From Chloropicon primus (Eukaryota > Chlorophyta > Chloropicophyceae > Chloropicales > Chloropicaceae): a stretch of DNA of 64,000 bases. Shown here in pieces: positions 40,572 to 51,500 of this stretch (positions are counted from its first letter, which is position 1; the number at the start of each line of letters is the position of its first letter). The notes beneath the pieces were generated by a model that was given only the letters and a program-made list of their open reading frames with translations, did no database searches and was not told the origin of the DNA. The stretch spans positions 1-64,000 of the forward strand of contig CP060773.1 in the NCBI GenBank assembly GCA_023205875.1, given 5' to 3'. The translations under genes and the position numbers were made by a program.

Positions 40572-41723
40572 TCAACCGTGAAGTGGCTGCAGGACGAAGA
40601 AGGGCTGTCCAAACGCCCGGACCGTGTTGATGTTTCCGTCCTGCCCGGCTTGACTGAAACCGTTACCAGCGTAACCGATCGCCTTGGCCGAACCGCGAGC
40701 TCCCTCGTTCTTGGAAACGTCCTCACCTCCAGCGACGTTGAAGGGCTTGAGGCTATCGGAGTACGCGGTGAGGCCGGATTGGGAGGTTCCCTTTGGAACG
40801 TACCACTCGGTCACGAAATGGGTGTCTCCTTGAGTGTGGACTCCAGTGGTCTTGGTGTTGGTCTCCGCGCCCGAACTGGCTGCGGCCGCCACCTCCTTCT
40901 CTCCGGAGTAGACATCGTCGATGGAGATGCTATAGGACGCTTCTCCGTAAGGATTGCTGAAGGAGGTCGCGGCGTTTCCTCCAATGCTCCACGCCCCCTT
41001 GCCGTGCGCGCTCCCGTGGGATCCGCCATGAGCGGAGGCGTAAGCGTGAGGGATGTAAGAGCTCGTCGAGTTGGACTCGGTGAGCAACCTCCTTCCCCCG
41101 ATGAAGTCCTCCCCGGTGGCAAACACGGCAGGGAAGTAAGGGCTGAGGAAGGTGTTCCCGAACTGGCTCGCGAGGTAGTGACGCAAGGACGTGTCGGACT
41201 CCGCGCCCACTCCGCCGGCCTGCACGACGGCACTCGCCTGCATGTCCGAGTTGGTCACCACGTCCCTGGCTCCGGCCCCGGCAAAGGGGCGATCGCCCAC
41301 GGCCTTGGACGAGAAGTACGTGTTGGAGGTTCCGCTCGGCACGTAGTGGTAGTTCTGCATCGTGGCGTGAGTGCTTCCGTACGCGTCCGTCTGCTCTACC
41401 GGATCGTCGTTGTTGGTCAAGGCATGAGACTCACCGATGGCCTCGACCTCGGAGTCGAGGCCGGTCTGGACGAAGGATCCACTCATGGCGAGGGACCCGT
41501 CGTAGCTCGGGTTGCTCACGGCCTGCTCGGCATTCGCGGCGATGCCATAGGACGTACCGTGGCTCTTCACGTACGAAGAGGAGGACACGTAAGTCTTGGG
41601 CGACGGACGCTTCCACAATTCCTCAGAGTCGGAGGATGTGGCATTGGCGGACGACACCGCAAGCATCGCCATCGCGAGGTAAGACAACGTAGCCTTAGTC
41701 TTCGATGAAGGCGTCTTCATCAT
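40572..41723 (-). CDS. Secreted Ser/Gly/Ala-rich protein with two internal repeats, unknown function
   Basis: A 383-residue protein with a clear signal peptide (KTKATLSYLAMAMLAVSSANA) and no further membrane segment. Two imperfect internal repeats are visible: one starts HYVPSGTSNTYFSSKAVGDRPFAGAGARDVVTNS, the other EWYVPKGTSQSGLTAYSDSLKPFNVAGGEDVSKN, each after an aromatic residue and each followed by an Ala/Gly-rich stretch. Ser, Gly, Ala, Asn and Tyr dominate, with two RR sites (GGRRLL). I recognise no family; an extracellular matrix or wall protein is plausible. The start is the MM pair at 41723 and 41720. Confidence 0.78.
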   Translation of the reverse strand: MMKTPSSKTKATLSYLAMAMLAVSSANATSSDSEELWKRPSPKTYVSSSSYVKSHGTSYGIAANAEQAVSNPSYDGSLAMSGSFVQTGLDSEVEAIGESHALTNNDDPVEQTDAYGSTHATMQNYHYVPSGTSNTYFSSKAVGDRPFAGAGARDVVTNSDMQASAVVQAGGVGAESDTSLRHYLASQFGNTFLSPYFPAVFATGEDFIGGRRLLTESNSTSSYIPHAYASAHGGSHGSAHGKGAWSIGGNAATSFSNPYGEASYSISIDDVYSGEKEVAAAASSGAETNTKTTGVHTQGDTHFVTEWYVPKGTSQSGLTAYSDSLKPFNVAGGEDVSKNEGARGSAKAIGYAGNGFSQAGQDGNINTVRAFGQPFFVLQPLHG

Positions 41724-42387
41724 GCAGTTATGTGCAGGCAGGAGCAAAAGGTAACAGTAACAAGCTGTGAAGGAAGAGGCTTGAGGTTGGTTTGTCAGAA
41801 GGCGTCTCGTGCGACTCGACGTTCACCGATTGTGATCATCGCATGCGCGCAATGCCCCTTAAGTACCCCTCCACCTCCGCAATCGAGATCGCGGCAAAAC
41901 CGTGCGTTACAGTCCGCCATCTTCATGGCCAAAAGCGTGGGCCAGCGGCAAAATGCGGTCGTCGAATCCTTCCCATGGGATGAAGGGACCCCAAGGGAGG
42001 ACGAGGACGAGGACGAGGACGAGAGTGGAGGACCGGGTTGAGTCCCGCCCCTGTCCCCTCTCTCTCTCTTGCTCTCTCACTCACTCACTTGTTTCCTTGT
42101 TCATGCTTTGGGACGGACGGATCAGGAGAGAGATGGAGAGGAGGGAGTTTTAGTTTAGATTGTCGTGTGTTGCAGTGGGAGGAGGGGTGGAGGCGATGCC
42201 ACCCTCCGCCACCACCACCTTCCCTTTCCCTTTCCCTCCCCTCTGTCCTCTCGTGACCGGAATGGAATGGAATGGCTCTCGTCGTATTACAAGAACCAAG
42301 AAAAAAAAAAGAAAAATGTGTCCCTCCTCCTCGTCCCCCCCTCTGACTGCTGCTGCTGCCTGCTTCACCTCTCGTTCATCCTCGCAC
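41724..42387. other. Intergenic region, no gene seen
   Basis: Lies between two minus-strand secreted-protein genes. It contains a GAC hexamer run (41999-42025), CTCT/CTCACT runs (42059-42090) and CCTTTCCC repeats (42220-42240). No recurrent promoter element is clear. Confidence 0.5.
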
Positions 42388-43545
42388 TCACTCGGGTGGG
42401 TAGGTGCAGCCCTCCTGGACGACCGGCTCCAGGACGGAAAGGTCGAGGCCGAGGTCCTTGGCCTTGGCCTCCAGCATCTTCACCGTCTCCTCGCTCGGGT
42501 TGGGGTCCTCCGTGAAGAGCCACAATCCCGCGCCGTTGAGCTCGTTCGGTCCGCCGGCGACGCAGCCCTCCCCGGAGGCGCCGGGCACTGTGGGAGGGCC
42601 ACCCGAAACGATGCCGTACTCGTACTTGTCCTCGGATGGCCCGGCGTACACCACCCAGTAATCTCCGTACATCGACGGAGGCAAGAACGCGGGCCCGACC
42701 TTGAGCTTGGAGGGCACCGCCGGGTCATCGATCACCGCCTTGAGGGGAGGCCCATCGTTCTGCTGCGGGCCGTCCACGCCCTCCAAGCTTGCGGTGTTGT
42801 ACACCTGCGCGTCACCGAAAGAGAGAGAGAGAGGGTCACAGGGTCAGAGCCACGTGCTTGGACGCCGGCGTCGAGGGAAAGCAAAATCTTACGTTGACTT
42901 CGGTGGGCGAAGCTTGCTTGTAATTGGCGCGCACGCAGAAGAACGGAGGTTTCTGTGATCCAAGGGAAGGAACAAAAAAAGTCAGTGATCGGTTTTTGAG
43001 TTCGAGTCAGTGATCCCCCAAGAGCGCTCTTGGCCTGGCCTCACCTGATAGACGACCTCGGCTTGCTTCTGGATGTACCAGGGGTGGGCGGTCCACGCGG
43101 TGAGGTTGAAGTCCTTCAAGCTGTCGAACCCCGCGGGAGGGCACTCCGTCGTGGTGGAGTTGCCGCCCCCAATCGCGTCGGCGTCGCCCTCTCCATCGCA
43201 GAAAGGGAAGCAGGGAGGGAAGGCCCCATCCCCAGAAGCATCATCCCCGTCGTCGTTGTCGTCGCCGTCGCAGAAGGGAAAACACGGACGAGACACATCC
43301 CCCCCACCTGCTTCCGTTCCGTTGGATTCCGTTGTCGTGACGCTGCCGTCCTCGCTCGTCGTCGTCGTCGTGCACTTCCCTCCCTCACAGGTTGTCTCCA
43401 CCTTGGAACACACTCCATTCACACAACTCTGGCTCTTCGATTCGGAGCGCCCGGTGATGGTCTGCGCGCTCACAAGACTCCCGACCAGCACCGCGAGGAC
43501 CACCACAAACTCAATTCTCGTCCTCATCCTCATGCTGCGCGACAT
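42388..43545 (-). CDS. Secreted lipocalin-like protein, three exons
   Basis: Exons 43545-43045, 42952-42893 (60 bases) and 42804-42388; all GT-AG and all phase 0, giving 325 residues. The N-terminus is a signal peptide (IEFVVVLAVLVGSLVSAQ), followed by a Cys/Thr-rich spacer with two PCFPFCDGD repeats. The lipocalin part begins FDSLKDFNLTAWTAHPWYIQKQAEVVYQ, is completed by the tiny exon (KPPFFCVRANYKQASPTEVN), and goes on VYNTASLEG, YWVVYAG, YEYGIVSGG, GLWLFTEDPNPSEE and LEPVVQEGCTY. The order and Cys pairs match the algal/violaxanthin-deepoxidase-type lipocalin fold. A carrier of lipids or pigments is likely; ligand unknown. The duplicated Cys motif is unlike known lipocalin leaders. Confidence 0.82.
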
Positions 43546-44680
43546 CGCTCTCTCTCCCTCTCTCTCTCTCTCTCTCTCGATGGCGGTTACTCTCTGCTCA
43601 GCCGTTACTTTTGTCTCCCCAATTGAATTCATCTCGAGGTCGAGGTCGAGGGGTTTTGACCAGAGAGAGGCCAAGGCAGGAGGAGGAAGAAGAGGAGGAA
43701 GAGGAGGAAAGGGGAAAGGACCTCAGTGTCCTCCTCCCCCTCGTCCTCCTCCTCCGTTTTCCTTTTCTTTCTTCTTTGCGATGATGGAACCACCAACACA
43801 CAACACACAAGCTTGGGAGGCAAAGGTTGGACTGGACGACGACGACGACGGTAGAGGCATGAGCCACAGAGTTGCTGCTCTCTGGGGGGGTTAGCCTCTT
43901 TCTATCTATCTTTAGGTTTCGTTTTTGTTTGTTTCGTGGTCTGCAGAGGTGAGGTGAGGTGCAAGACTTCAAGGCTTTCATGCCACTTGTCCTGGCCAGC
44001 AAAGGCAGGCTCGGGATGACCATTGGACACAAGGGTGCGAAAGCGTCAGCCAGGGAGAGAGATTGCCAAGGCAAGTGGCCCCCCTCTCAGGCCAGGCACA
44101 GGCGACGCTTTCATCCGATACGAGCGAGCACGTGTGGTATACGGGCCCGGGCGCCTTTTGCTAATACTCTTTCCTCTCAAGAGAAGGATTGAGAGTGCGA
44201 TTGAGAGTGCGATTGAGAGTGAGAGAGTGTGGCTGGATCACCCACAGAGTCGAAGAGAGCCTTCCCTCCTCCTCCATCGGCTTCCTTCCTTCTCCATGAG
44301 TCCCCTCCCCTCCTTTGCGGAGTGCATGGATCCCATGGACAAGATTCATAGGGAAAGGGCTTTGGAAGAGCTTGATGGATTGATGGGACACGAGTGAAGC
44401 GGCCGAGAGGGACACGGACAGTGTGCAACAAGACCTCAAGATCTTTTCCCTTGATCCCCTTCCTTGGATTGTTTTGACTTCCCTTTCCCAGGAGACCGCA
44501 ACAACAACAACAACGAGGACGACGAGGACGACGACGTGTTGTTGCTCCTGCACTTTTTGGAGCAGCTTGGAGTACGGAAGAGATCTTTCGTGCAGTGCAG
44601 TGCTCCTTGGCGTCGACTGAAGCGGAGGAGCGAGTGCATCGGTCGAGAGAGAGGCAGGTCTCTTCGAGAGAATTCCATCG
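43546..44680. other. Intergenic region between lipocalin and DUF4838 genes
   Basis: Divergent gap. Holds CT repeats just upstream of the lipocalin ATG (43548-43578), GGA repeats (43678-43712), a GAGAGTGCGATT triple repeat (44187-44222), an AAC/GACGAC tract (44502-44540), and an AGATCTTTCGTGCAG word (44581) resembling those at 36258 and 56778. No exon is supported. Confidence 0.5.
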
Positions 44681-46737
44681 ATGTCTCACTTGAGTGTCAT
44701 GGCGAAGGGCAAGAGGATGAACGTCGTGTGGTTGACCTGTGTGGTGTGGTTGGCCCTCATGGCAGACCACTCGGCTCGAGGTGACCCGAGTCAGTGGCAG
44801 GTCATGATTGCTGACTTGCACTCCGATGTGGAAATGAAGGCAGCGGAACGATTGGCTCATGCGGTCGGAGAAGCGTGCGGAGTTGGACCGCTCCCTGTGG
44901 TCGGTCCTGGACCATCCCATGCACTGCAGAGGCCAACCTTTGCGGTGGGAACCATCACTTACCTCCTGCTCACAAGGACTCAGCCACCAAGCGTTGCTGC
45001 CGTTGGGGAGCAAGGGTACGCCATCAAGAGCAGCAGTGCCGGGATCAATGGCGATGTGGAAAACGGATCATCATGGATCGCTCTCGTCGGTGCGGACCCG
45101 AACGGTCCCGGAGCGTTGTACGCTGTCGAGGAGCTCCTTGAGGGGTGGGGGGCGAGGTACTACGCGCCTGATGTTGTCCGTGAGGCCTCCTGCCCCGGCA
45201 CGCTGCCCACGGGCCTTGACATTGTGAAGCGGGTGAAGTGGACGATGCGGTCCTCGTACAAGAAGGAGGTGATCGCAGATCCTGATTGGGCCGTGAAGCT
45301 GAGGCACAACTACCCTCCTCTCCCCAAGGAGTACGGGGGTGGGCCGCAGTACACCAAGCCGGGGATGGTGCACACCGCCGCCCAGCTCATCCCTCGAGCA
45401 AAGTACTACGATGCTCACCCGGAGTGGTTCTGGCCTCAGGGCACGCCCCCGGAAGGGAACCTCGGGCAGCTGTGTTGGCACCACCAGGACCTGATCGACG
45501 AGGTGACCCGGGTCGTGCTGGGCATCTTGGCCGATTCGCCCGAGGAGGCCACCATCATCAGCGTCTCGCAGAACGACAACCACTTGTACTGTCAGCAGCC
45601 GGAGGAGCTTACCATCAACGAGAAGGAGGGTTCACAGGTAAGTCCCAAGCCATGACAAAGGAATCGCTCTTGAAGATCGCCAAGTCTTGCCCTTGTTCCA
45701 AACCAAGCCCACCACACGCCCTGCCTGGTCCTTTTTGCTTGCTTGTTTCGTGCGGGGCACTGACCCAGAAGCTCTTTCTCTTCCTCTTCCTCCATCGCAT
45801 CGTCATCGTCGCCGTCCTCAAGATGGGCACTCTCCTTCGAGCGGTGAACGCGGTCGCAGACGCCGTGGCCAAGGAGTATCCCAAGATCCAGGTGGACACT
45901 TTGGCTTACGAGTTCACGCAGACGCCGCCCAAGATCACCGTGCCAGCACCAAACGTCGTGATCAGGCTGTGCAGCATCAAGGCGAACTTTGCGGAGCCGC
46001 TGACCGGGCCGTCGAACAAGGCGTTTGCCTCCGACATCGCCGAGTGGAGCAAGCTGGCGCCCGGCAGGCTGTACGTCTGGGATTACACCACGGACTTTTA
46101 CGGCTACGTCCAGCCTTTCCCGAACACGAGGGTCCTGGCCAAGAACATCCGCTTCTTTGACCAGATGGGAGTCGTCGGCCTGCTGGAGGAGGACGTCTAC
46201 AACACAATTGGAGGCGATTTCGGCGAGCTCCGGGCTTGGCTCTTGGGCCAACTGATGTGGGAGCCCTCCCGCACCGACGAGGAGGCCCTCATCACGGAGT
46301 TCCTGACCGCGTACTACGGGGAAGCGGCCGTGGACTCGGTCCAGGATTACATGGACATCTACGAGAGGAGCGCGCAGGACACCCAGGCCTACGTCAAGTT
46401 CTCGTCTAATTGGACGTCGCCCTACCTGACCCCTGCCGCGGTGTTCGAGGGCGCCGTGAAGCTTCAGGGGGCCTACGAGGCGCCGGGCCTCAGCAACGCC
46501 CAGCGCGGGCGGGTCCAGCGCCTCCAGTTGGGCCCGCTGTACGTCTACCTGCTGCGTGAGGAGGAGATGAGGAGGGCCGTGCCCGCCAAGTGGCCGTACC
46601 CAGAGAAGGTCAGCGATGCCTTCGACTTGTTCTCGGGCTGGTACAACGCCAGTGGCATGGCGATGCTCAACGAGAACGGAGACGGGCTCCCTTGGCTGAA
46701 AACCTGCATGCTCAATCAGACCGCTTGCGCCGTGTGA
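44681..46737 (+). CDS. Secreted DUF4838 glycoside-hydrolase-like protein, two exons
   Basis: Exons 44681-45637 and 45823-46737 (185-base intron, CAG|GTAAGT and TCAAG) give 623 residues. A signal sequence (MNVVWLTCVVWLALMADHSARG) precedes an N-terminal domain with ALYAVEELLEGWGARYYAPDVVREASCP, typical of the alpha-glucuronidase-like N-terminal fold, then the DUF4838 core with YYDAHPEWFWP, LCWHHQDLIDEVTRVV, ISVSQNDNHLYCQQPEE, LAYEFTQTPPK and LYVWDYTTDFYGYVQPFPN. DUF4838 proteins sit in carbohydrate-degrading loci, but their chemistry is not settled. HxExF and QND are conserved in the family. Several N-glycosylation sites (NGS, NWT, NAS, NQT) fit secretion. A second in-frame ATG is at 44699. Confidence 0.85.
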
Positions 46738-47435
46738 CACGGAAAAGAAAAGAAAAGAAAAAGAGGTGGCCAATGCCCTCGAGGTTTTTTTTTGTTGTTG
46801 TTATATTATAGGAATATGATACATGCATTGTCGTTGTTCCATGGGGACAGAGGGGGGGAGGTCAAAGTTCTACTGTACATGCTTGGGAGCTGCCGCACTC
46901 CCCCCCTCCCCGTCCTCTTGTGATTGCAGGCTCCTGCCCCCACTGCGCGTCACGTTGTTCTAAAAGAAGAATGGAATGGAACAGAACACGCACGTGTTCC
47001 TCGTTTCACAGCTGGACTGGACGGCAGGACAAGTGTTCTTGGTCCCCCCCTCTGTGTTCTATTTTTAGAACGCCCCCCCACGTGATAATTTTTTCTGGCT
47101 TGAGATTTGACACCATTGTATGATCTGGATAAGTTCTGGATAAGTTCTTACAGATTTGGATAAGATCTTATCGAGATCTATAATTTAGAGGGGGAAGATG
47201 ATCTGCAGAGTATTTTGTTTGGGAGGAGGAAAGAGGATCGATGGTGACCCTTGAGCTGCTCGAGGACGTGAGGAGTGTCGCCAAGCATCCAAAGCGCCAA
47301 ACGATTTCCTCTCTTTGGACTTTGGAAAAGCTTTAACACACACCAAGGCGAAACGTACTAAGGGTCGTACAAGATCCTCGCATTGGAGTCGGGTAGGGGT
47401 CGAGGACGTGGCAAGGTTGCAACTTTTTCCAAAGG
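46738..47435. other. Intergenic region with AT-rich GGATAAG repeat
   Basis: After the DUF4838 stop is a T-rich 3' region, C/G homopolymer stretches, then an unusually AT-rich patch at 47090-47190 with four GGATAAG words (CTGGATAAGTTCT twice, TTTGGATAAGATCTTATC). The patch stands out from its GC-rich surroundings. The leader of the RWP-RK gene may begin here. Confidence 0.55.
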
Positions 47436-48953
47436 ATGGTATCAGTCGCAAAGGAAAGTCGCTTGGTAGGGGTTTCGTTGGAGAAGCCAGTGAGACCCTT
47501 AGCAGAGGCGAACGTCCACGGACCACATTCGACGCATTGGGCCCAACGAAGTTCCTTGGTGAGGATAGATTGCCTCGTGAAGAACAAGGCTTTGTGCCAC
47601 GAGAACCTTTTGCTTCCGCTTGCTTACCCAGGGACAAGGGAGGGAGTCCAGCAGAAAGCTCGCGGCAACCGAAGTGGCCTCAAGAGCTTTTATAAGCAGA
47701 AGAAGCTGACCCTCGTGACAAGAGTGAAGCGGGAGTCCATTGACATTGACGAGCCCCAAGTGAAAGTCGAGCAGAGCACGAGGACCATGACCCACTACCC
47801 GTTGACGAGCGGAGGCACTCACCACATGGACTGCTTCAAGCAAGTGAAGGACATCTCCTTCGACGCCATCACCGGCTTTGGCCCTGATGCTGCACGCGCG
47901 GCGACGGATCCGGTCGTCCCCCACTGCTTCAAGCAGAGCTACGGTCGAGGCAGAGGCTTGGGCGTTGTTCCGCCGATCGAGATGAAGGTGACCGGGGGCA
48001 TGGCGGAGGGCCAGGGGAGCCCGCTTTACACGCACTCCCAAGGCAGCGACCACTCCGCTGGCAGCTTCGCGTATTGGGACAAGGTCATCGAGAGGTACCC
48101 CCCGGTTCCGCTCGGCATGCACGTCAGCACCGGCGCCGGGACGATGGACGTCCAGGTGAAGAGGGACATTGGTGTGGCGGATGGCTACAAGGCCAAGCCC
48201 GACGCCTTTGATGCCATTCCCGACATGGGAACCCTTGACTTCCTTCTCAGTGATGACGGCGACAGCTCCCTGCTCAACCTGAACAGCCCGCGGTTCAACG
48301 AGGCCCTCGAGGCCGCCGGGCACTGCGAGCACGGGGAGGGGAATTGCGCCATGGCGTGCGACGGGAGTGACTCGTGCATCCTGGACCAGGAGGGCATGGA
48401 TCTCAGCGACCCCCACCTCGCGTCTGATTTGAGGGAGGAGCAGATGAAGGCCCTGGAGTGGCTGTTCAGCGGCAAGAGCTGCGATTGCACCCCCCAGAGC
48501 TTGCAGGAGAAAGTGAGGGGAAAGGTCATCAAGGACCTCCCTTGCTGCAAGTGCTTGATGAAGATCTTCATGACGGTCCTGGACGCCAAGAAAGCTTCCA
48601 AGGAGTGCGGCATGTCGCCCACGACCTTCAAGAAGCGTCTGAGGAAGATCGGGATCAAGACCTACCCCAGCCGAAAGATCCGGTGTCTGTTCAAGTGCAT
48701 CCAGAGCAAGAACTTGGCCTTGACGACCGCGAGCGACGACCTGCAGAAGGGCAGGATTCACGATGACCTCGCAAAGTGCAGGGAGGAGCTCAGGATGTTC
48801 AAGGAGAAGTTGGAGCAGGTGCTGGCGTGCAAAGATAATCCAAAGGCGCAGGCGGCGAACCTCACCCTGTGCTTCAGCGGGAGGTTCAAGAGAATCAGGA
48901 ATCGCATTCACAAGACGAACTATAAGAAAAAGAGGGGCCTCGGCGCGGCGTGA
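47436..48953 (+). CDS. RWP-RK domain transcription factor with variant core motif
   Basis: A probable DNA-binding regulator of nitrogen status or gamete fate, as in green-lineage relatives. The RWP-RK domain is near residues 376-425: CLMKIFMTVLDAKKASKECGMSPTTFKKRLRKIGIKTYPSRKIRCL, followed by a coiled-coil (DDLAKCREELRMFKEKLEQVL). The helix-turn-helix pattern is intact, but the signature R-W-P-x-R-K reads T-Y-P-S-R-K. Upstream residues include an acidic patch (TLDFLLSDDGDSSLLNLN) that may activate transcription. The C-terminus is basic (RFKRIRNRIHKTNYKKKRG). The first 100 residues are less convincing; the ATG at 47436 is only the first in frame and the true start may be later (for example the ATG at about 47787) or in another exon. 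Confidence 0.85.
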   Translation: MVSVAKESRLVGVSLEKPVRPLAEANVHGPHSTHWAQRSSLVRIDCLVKNKALCHENLLLPLAYPGTREGVQQKARGNRSGLKSFYKQKKLTLVTRVKRESIDIDEPQVKVEQSTRTMTHYPLTSGGTHHMDCFKQVKDISFDAITGFGPDAARAATDPVVPHCFKQSYGRGRGLGVVPPIEMKVTGGMAEGQGSPLYTHSQGSDHSAGSFAYWDKVIERYPPVPLGMHVSTGAGTMDVQVKRDIGVADGYKAKPDAFDAIPDMGTLDFLLSDDGDSSLLNLNSPRFNEALEAAGHCEHGEGNCAMACDGSDSCILDQEGMDLSDPHLASDLREEQMKALEWLFSGKSCDCTPQSLQEKVRGKVIKDLPCCKCLMKIFMTVLDAKKASKECGMSPTTFKKRLRKIGIKTYPSRKIRCLFKCIQSKNLALTTASDDLQKGRIHDDLAKCREELRMFKEKLEQVLACKDNPKAQAANLTLCFSGRFKRIRNRIHKTNYKKKRGLGAA

Positions 48954-49868
48954 CTCCGCCACCACATCCTTCAAGAGCACTGCCCGCCCCTTGGCGAGAA
49001 AAGCAAAGCAAAACGAATCAGGTGAGGTCAGCAAGCCAGCAGAGTAGAATAAAAGAAGTTGATAAGGTATATATATTAATCCAAGGATGGCTACTCCTAC
49101 CGCATCCATTGGTGCCTCCCGATGCTCCCTAAGCCTCGGCCTGTCCTTCATCCCCCATGGATGAAAGAAAAGTGGCATTGCATTGCATTGCATTGGCCTT
49201 CTCGTCCTCGTCCTCGTCCTCGTCCACCATCACCCATGAATCATTCATTTATGATGAATGGCACAAAGCTAAGAACAATGACACAGAAACCCAGTGACAC
49301 AGAGAACCAATCCCTCCCTCCACCACCTCCACCATCTCCTCCCTCTACCATCTCCTCCACCATCACCCATGAATCATTCATTAATGATGAATGACACAAA
49401 GCCAAGAACAATGACACAGAGAACCAATGAACCGATGAACCAATCTCTCCCTCCACCATCTCCTCCCTCCTCCCTCCACCATCACCTCCCTCCACCACCT
49501 CCACCATCTCCCTCCTCCCTCTACCATCTCCTCCCTCCCTCCCTCAATCCTATCCAAAAAAATCTTCCCCTGCCACATCACCTCCTCCTCCTCCGGTTTC
49601 CCTTTGCTCGCTCGGTTGTTTCGCTCCCTTGACGAGAGCATCGCGCACGATGGAGGGGACGGCATGGAGGGCGAGACCACCGTGCATCACTCGCGGAGGA
49701 AACAAACATACCGTCATCCTCGGCTCCAAACAAACAAACACAATGAGAATAACCTTGAGGATGAGGATGAGGATGAACCAACACCATCACCAACACCAAC
49801 ACCATCATGAAAGAAGACGTCGCTGTCTCACAACCAGGGCGGGACACGGCCTCCCTCAGGACACTCCC
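48954..49868. repeat. Minisatellite and CCT-rich intergenic region
   Basis: A block starting CACCATCACCCATGAATCAT at 49225 recurs at 49358 (133 bases apart) with the same CACAAAGC-AAGAACAATGACACAGA continuation. Around it lie CTCCACCATCTCCTCCCT repeats to 49550. Several CATTGCATTG and CTCGTC runs are also present (49175-49225). No gene is seen; 49600-49868 is the promoter of the next gene. Confidence 0.75.
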
Positions 49869-50627
49869 ATGCCGCGAAGGGGAGGATCATGGTAAGTGAC
49901 GGAGATGCCGGAAAGAGACGTCCCTACCGATGCTGTTTCTCTTTCTCTTTCTCTTTCTCTTTGTCTCATCACCATAATCTTCGTCTTGTGTTTGCAGGAA
50001 GCCGAAGAAGAGGAGAGGGGAGGACAAGAACGATCCGGAGCATGTGGAGAAGGTCGTCATCCCCGTGGCGAAGAAGCCGATCACCAAGTCTTACATTGTG
50101 CAGACAGTGCTTGGTGCCTTCGCCGGCGTCGCCGGGTTGGCCTTCCTGGTGCTGCCCGAGTCAGTGGCCTCGGAGGTCTTTGGACTTGGGGACATCTCTT
50201 TCATGACGAGGCCGATGGTGCAGATGATTGGCGCTTTGCTCGGATTCAAGGCCACCCTCTTTCTCGTTCTCAGGGAGCTCTCGTACAGTTACTCCTCCAC
50301 TAAGATTGGTGAGTCTTCGTTGTCTAACGCTACTCCTTTTCCTCGAGAAAGTTTGCCCGCCATGGAGGTGGACGAGGTTATCTCGTTCCCTCCCTCGGGG
50401 GTGATGGGTGGCATCCTCTCGGTTCGGTGCTGACACTCTGGCTTGGGGTTTCATTTCATTTTCATGCAGGGTATCTCGGGGTCTGCGCCAGCAGCCTGGT
50501 GGCTCTCAAAGCTCTCGCTTCCACGTCCCAACTTTGTGTGGGTTCGGGGACGTTCGTAGCGATGGCAATCTTCTCCCTCGCCACCGGCCTCGTCCAGCTG
50601 AAAAAGATCCAGCAGTTCAAAAAGTAA
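49869..50627 (+). CDS. Small four-TM membrane protein of unknown function, three exons
   Basis: Exons 49869-49891 (23 bases), 49998-50308 and 50470-50627; all GT-AG with phases that join (163 residues). The tiny first exon encodes MPRRGGS and the splice gives WKPKKRRGEDKNDPEHVEK, then four predicted helices: SYIVQTVLGAFAGVAGLAFLVLP, MVQMIGALLGFKATLFLVLREL, YLGVCASSLVALKALA and GTFVAMAIFSLATGLVQLKK. The C-terminus KKIQQFKK is a dilysine-like ER-retrieval candidate. I do not recognise the family. The exon structure is supported by frame continuity and by clean hydrophobic segments across both junctions. Confidence 0.72.
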
Positions 50628-50987
50628 CAGAGCGACAACGACGGCGGCAACGCCAACGCCAACGGCATCGGTCTCTGTCTGTGTCTGTGTCTGTGTGTGC
50701 GAGAGAGAGAGAAAGAGAGAGAGGGAGGAAGAGGAAGAGGAAGGAAGAGGATGTCAATGGGCACAAGTCAATTCAGTAAACGCGATTGATGTATGAACCT
50801 TTTTTTTTCTTTTTGACAAGGAAGACCCTTGTCCTCCACAACACAACTGCCGAGGACCAGAGAGAAGGTGCAAAGAGCAAGAGAGAGAGAGCAAGAGCAA
50901 GAGAGAGCAGAGAGAGAGAGAGAGGAGAGAGAGAGAGAAAGGACGCAAAGAGGAGGAGAAGGGAAGGTGATGGATGCAGGAACCTTT
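50628..50987. other. Intergenic region with GA microsatellites
   Basis: Contains TCTGTGTC repeats (50670-50695), GA runs (50700-50725 and 50883-50940) and a T-run (50801-50813). No gene is seen. It ends where the duplicated 513-base block begins. Confidence 0.5.
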
Positions 50988-51500
50988 TCAAGAACACGGG
51001 CCTGTCCTGGTGGTGGTTTATGGTACACTCATCACACACCTTGTACACTGATGTATGACCCCACTCTTTCCTAACGTGTCGGTCCCCCCGTGTAGAAATG
51101 CGGTCTTGGTCTCCAATGGGTGGCACGGCGAGGAAACTGGGCCACGAAACTGGATAAGACGAAGGGAGAAAAAGCGGCTCCCGTTCCAGCCGCACAAACC
51201 CAACACAAAACGAGGTGAGTTCCTTGCCAAAATACGCAACGAGGACGACGGAGGAGACGAAAACGAAACACGTCATCCGAAAACACATCTCTCGACCTTT
51301 CCATTGACCCGTCGGTCGGTCGCTTTCGTCCACGAGATGCCTCGACACTGACGCGATGAAGTGGTTTGTTCTCCTCCCATCCCATCCCATCCCAACCCAT
51401 CCCAACCCATCCCAAGGTGTTCGTGCAGTGGCGATGGCGATGGCGCACCGAGTTGTGGCGAGGAGCAAAGCATCGACGCACCGTCATGCGGCGGTGGCGA
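50988..51500 (+). repeat. Duplicated promoter-leader-transit block, copy 1 (bL13c)
   Basis: This 513-base block is identical by eye to 56837-57349, without gaps (constant offset 5849). It spans the promoter, the leader and the first 22 codons of the bL13c gene, ending one base into codon 23. It includes the recurrent upstream element at 51288-51325 and a CCCATCCCAAC repeat (51386-51413) just before the ATG. Confidence 0.93.
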
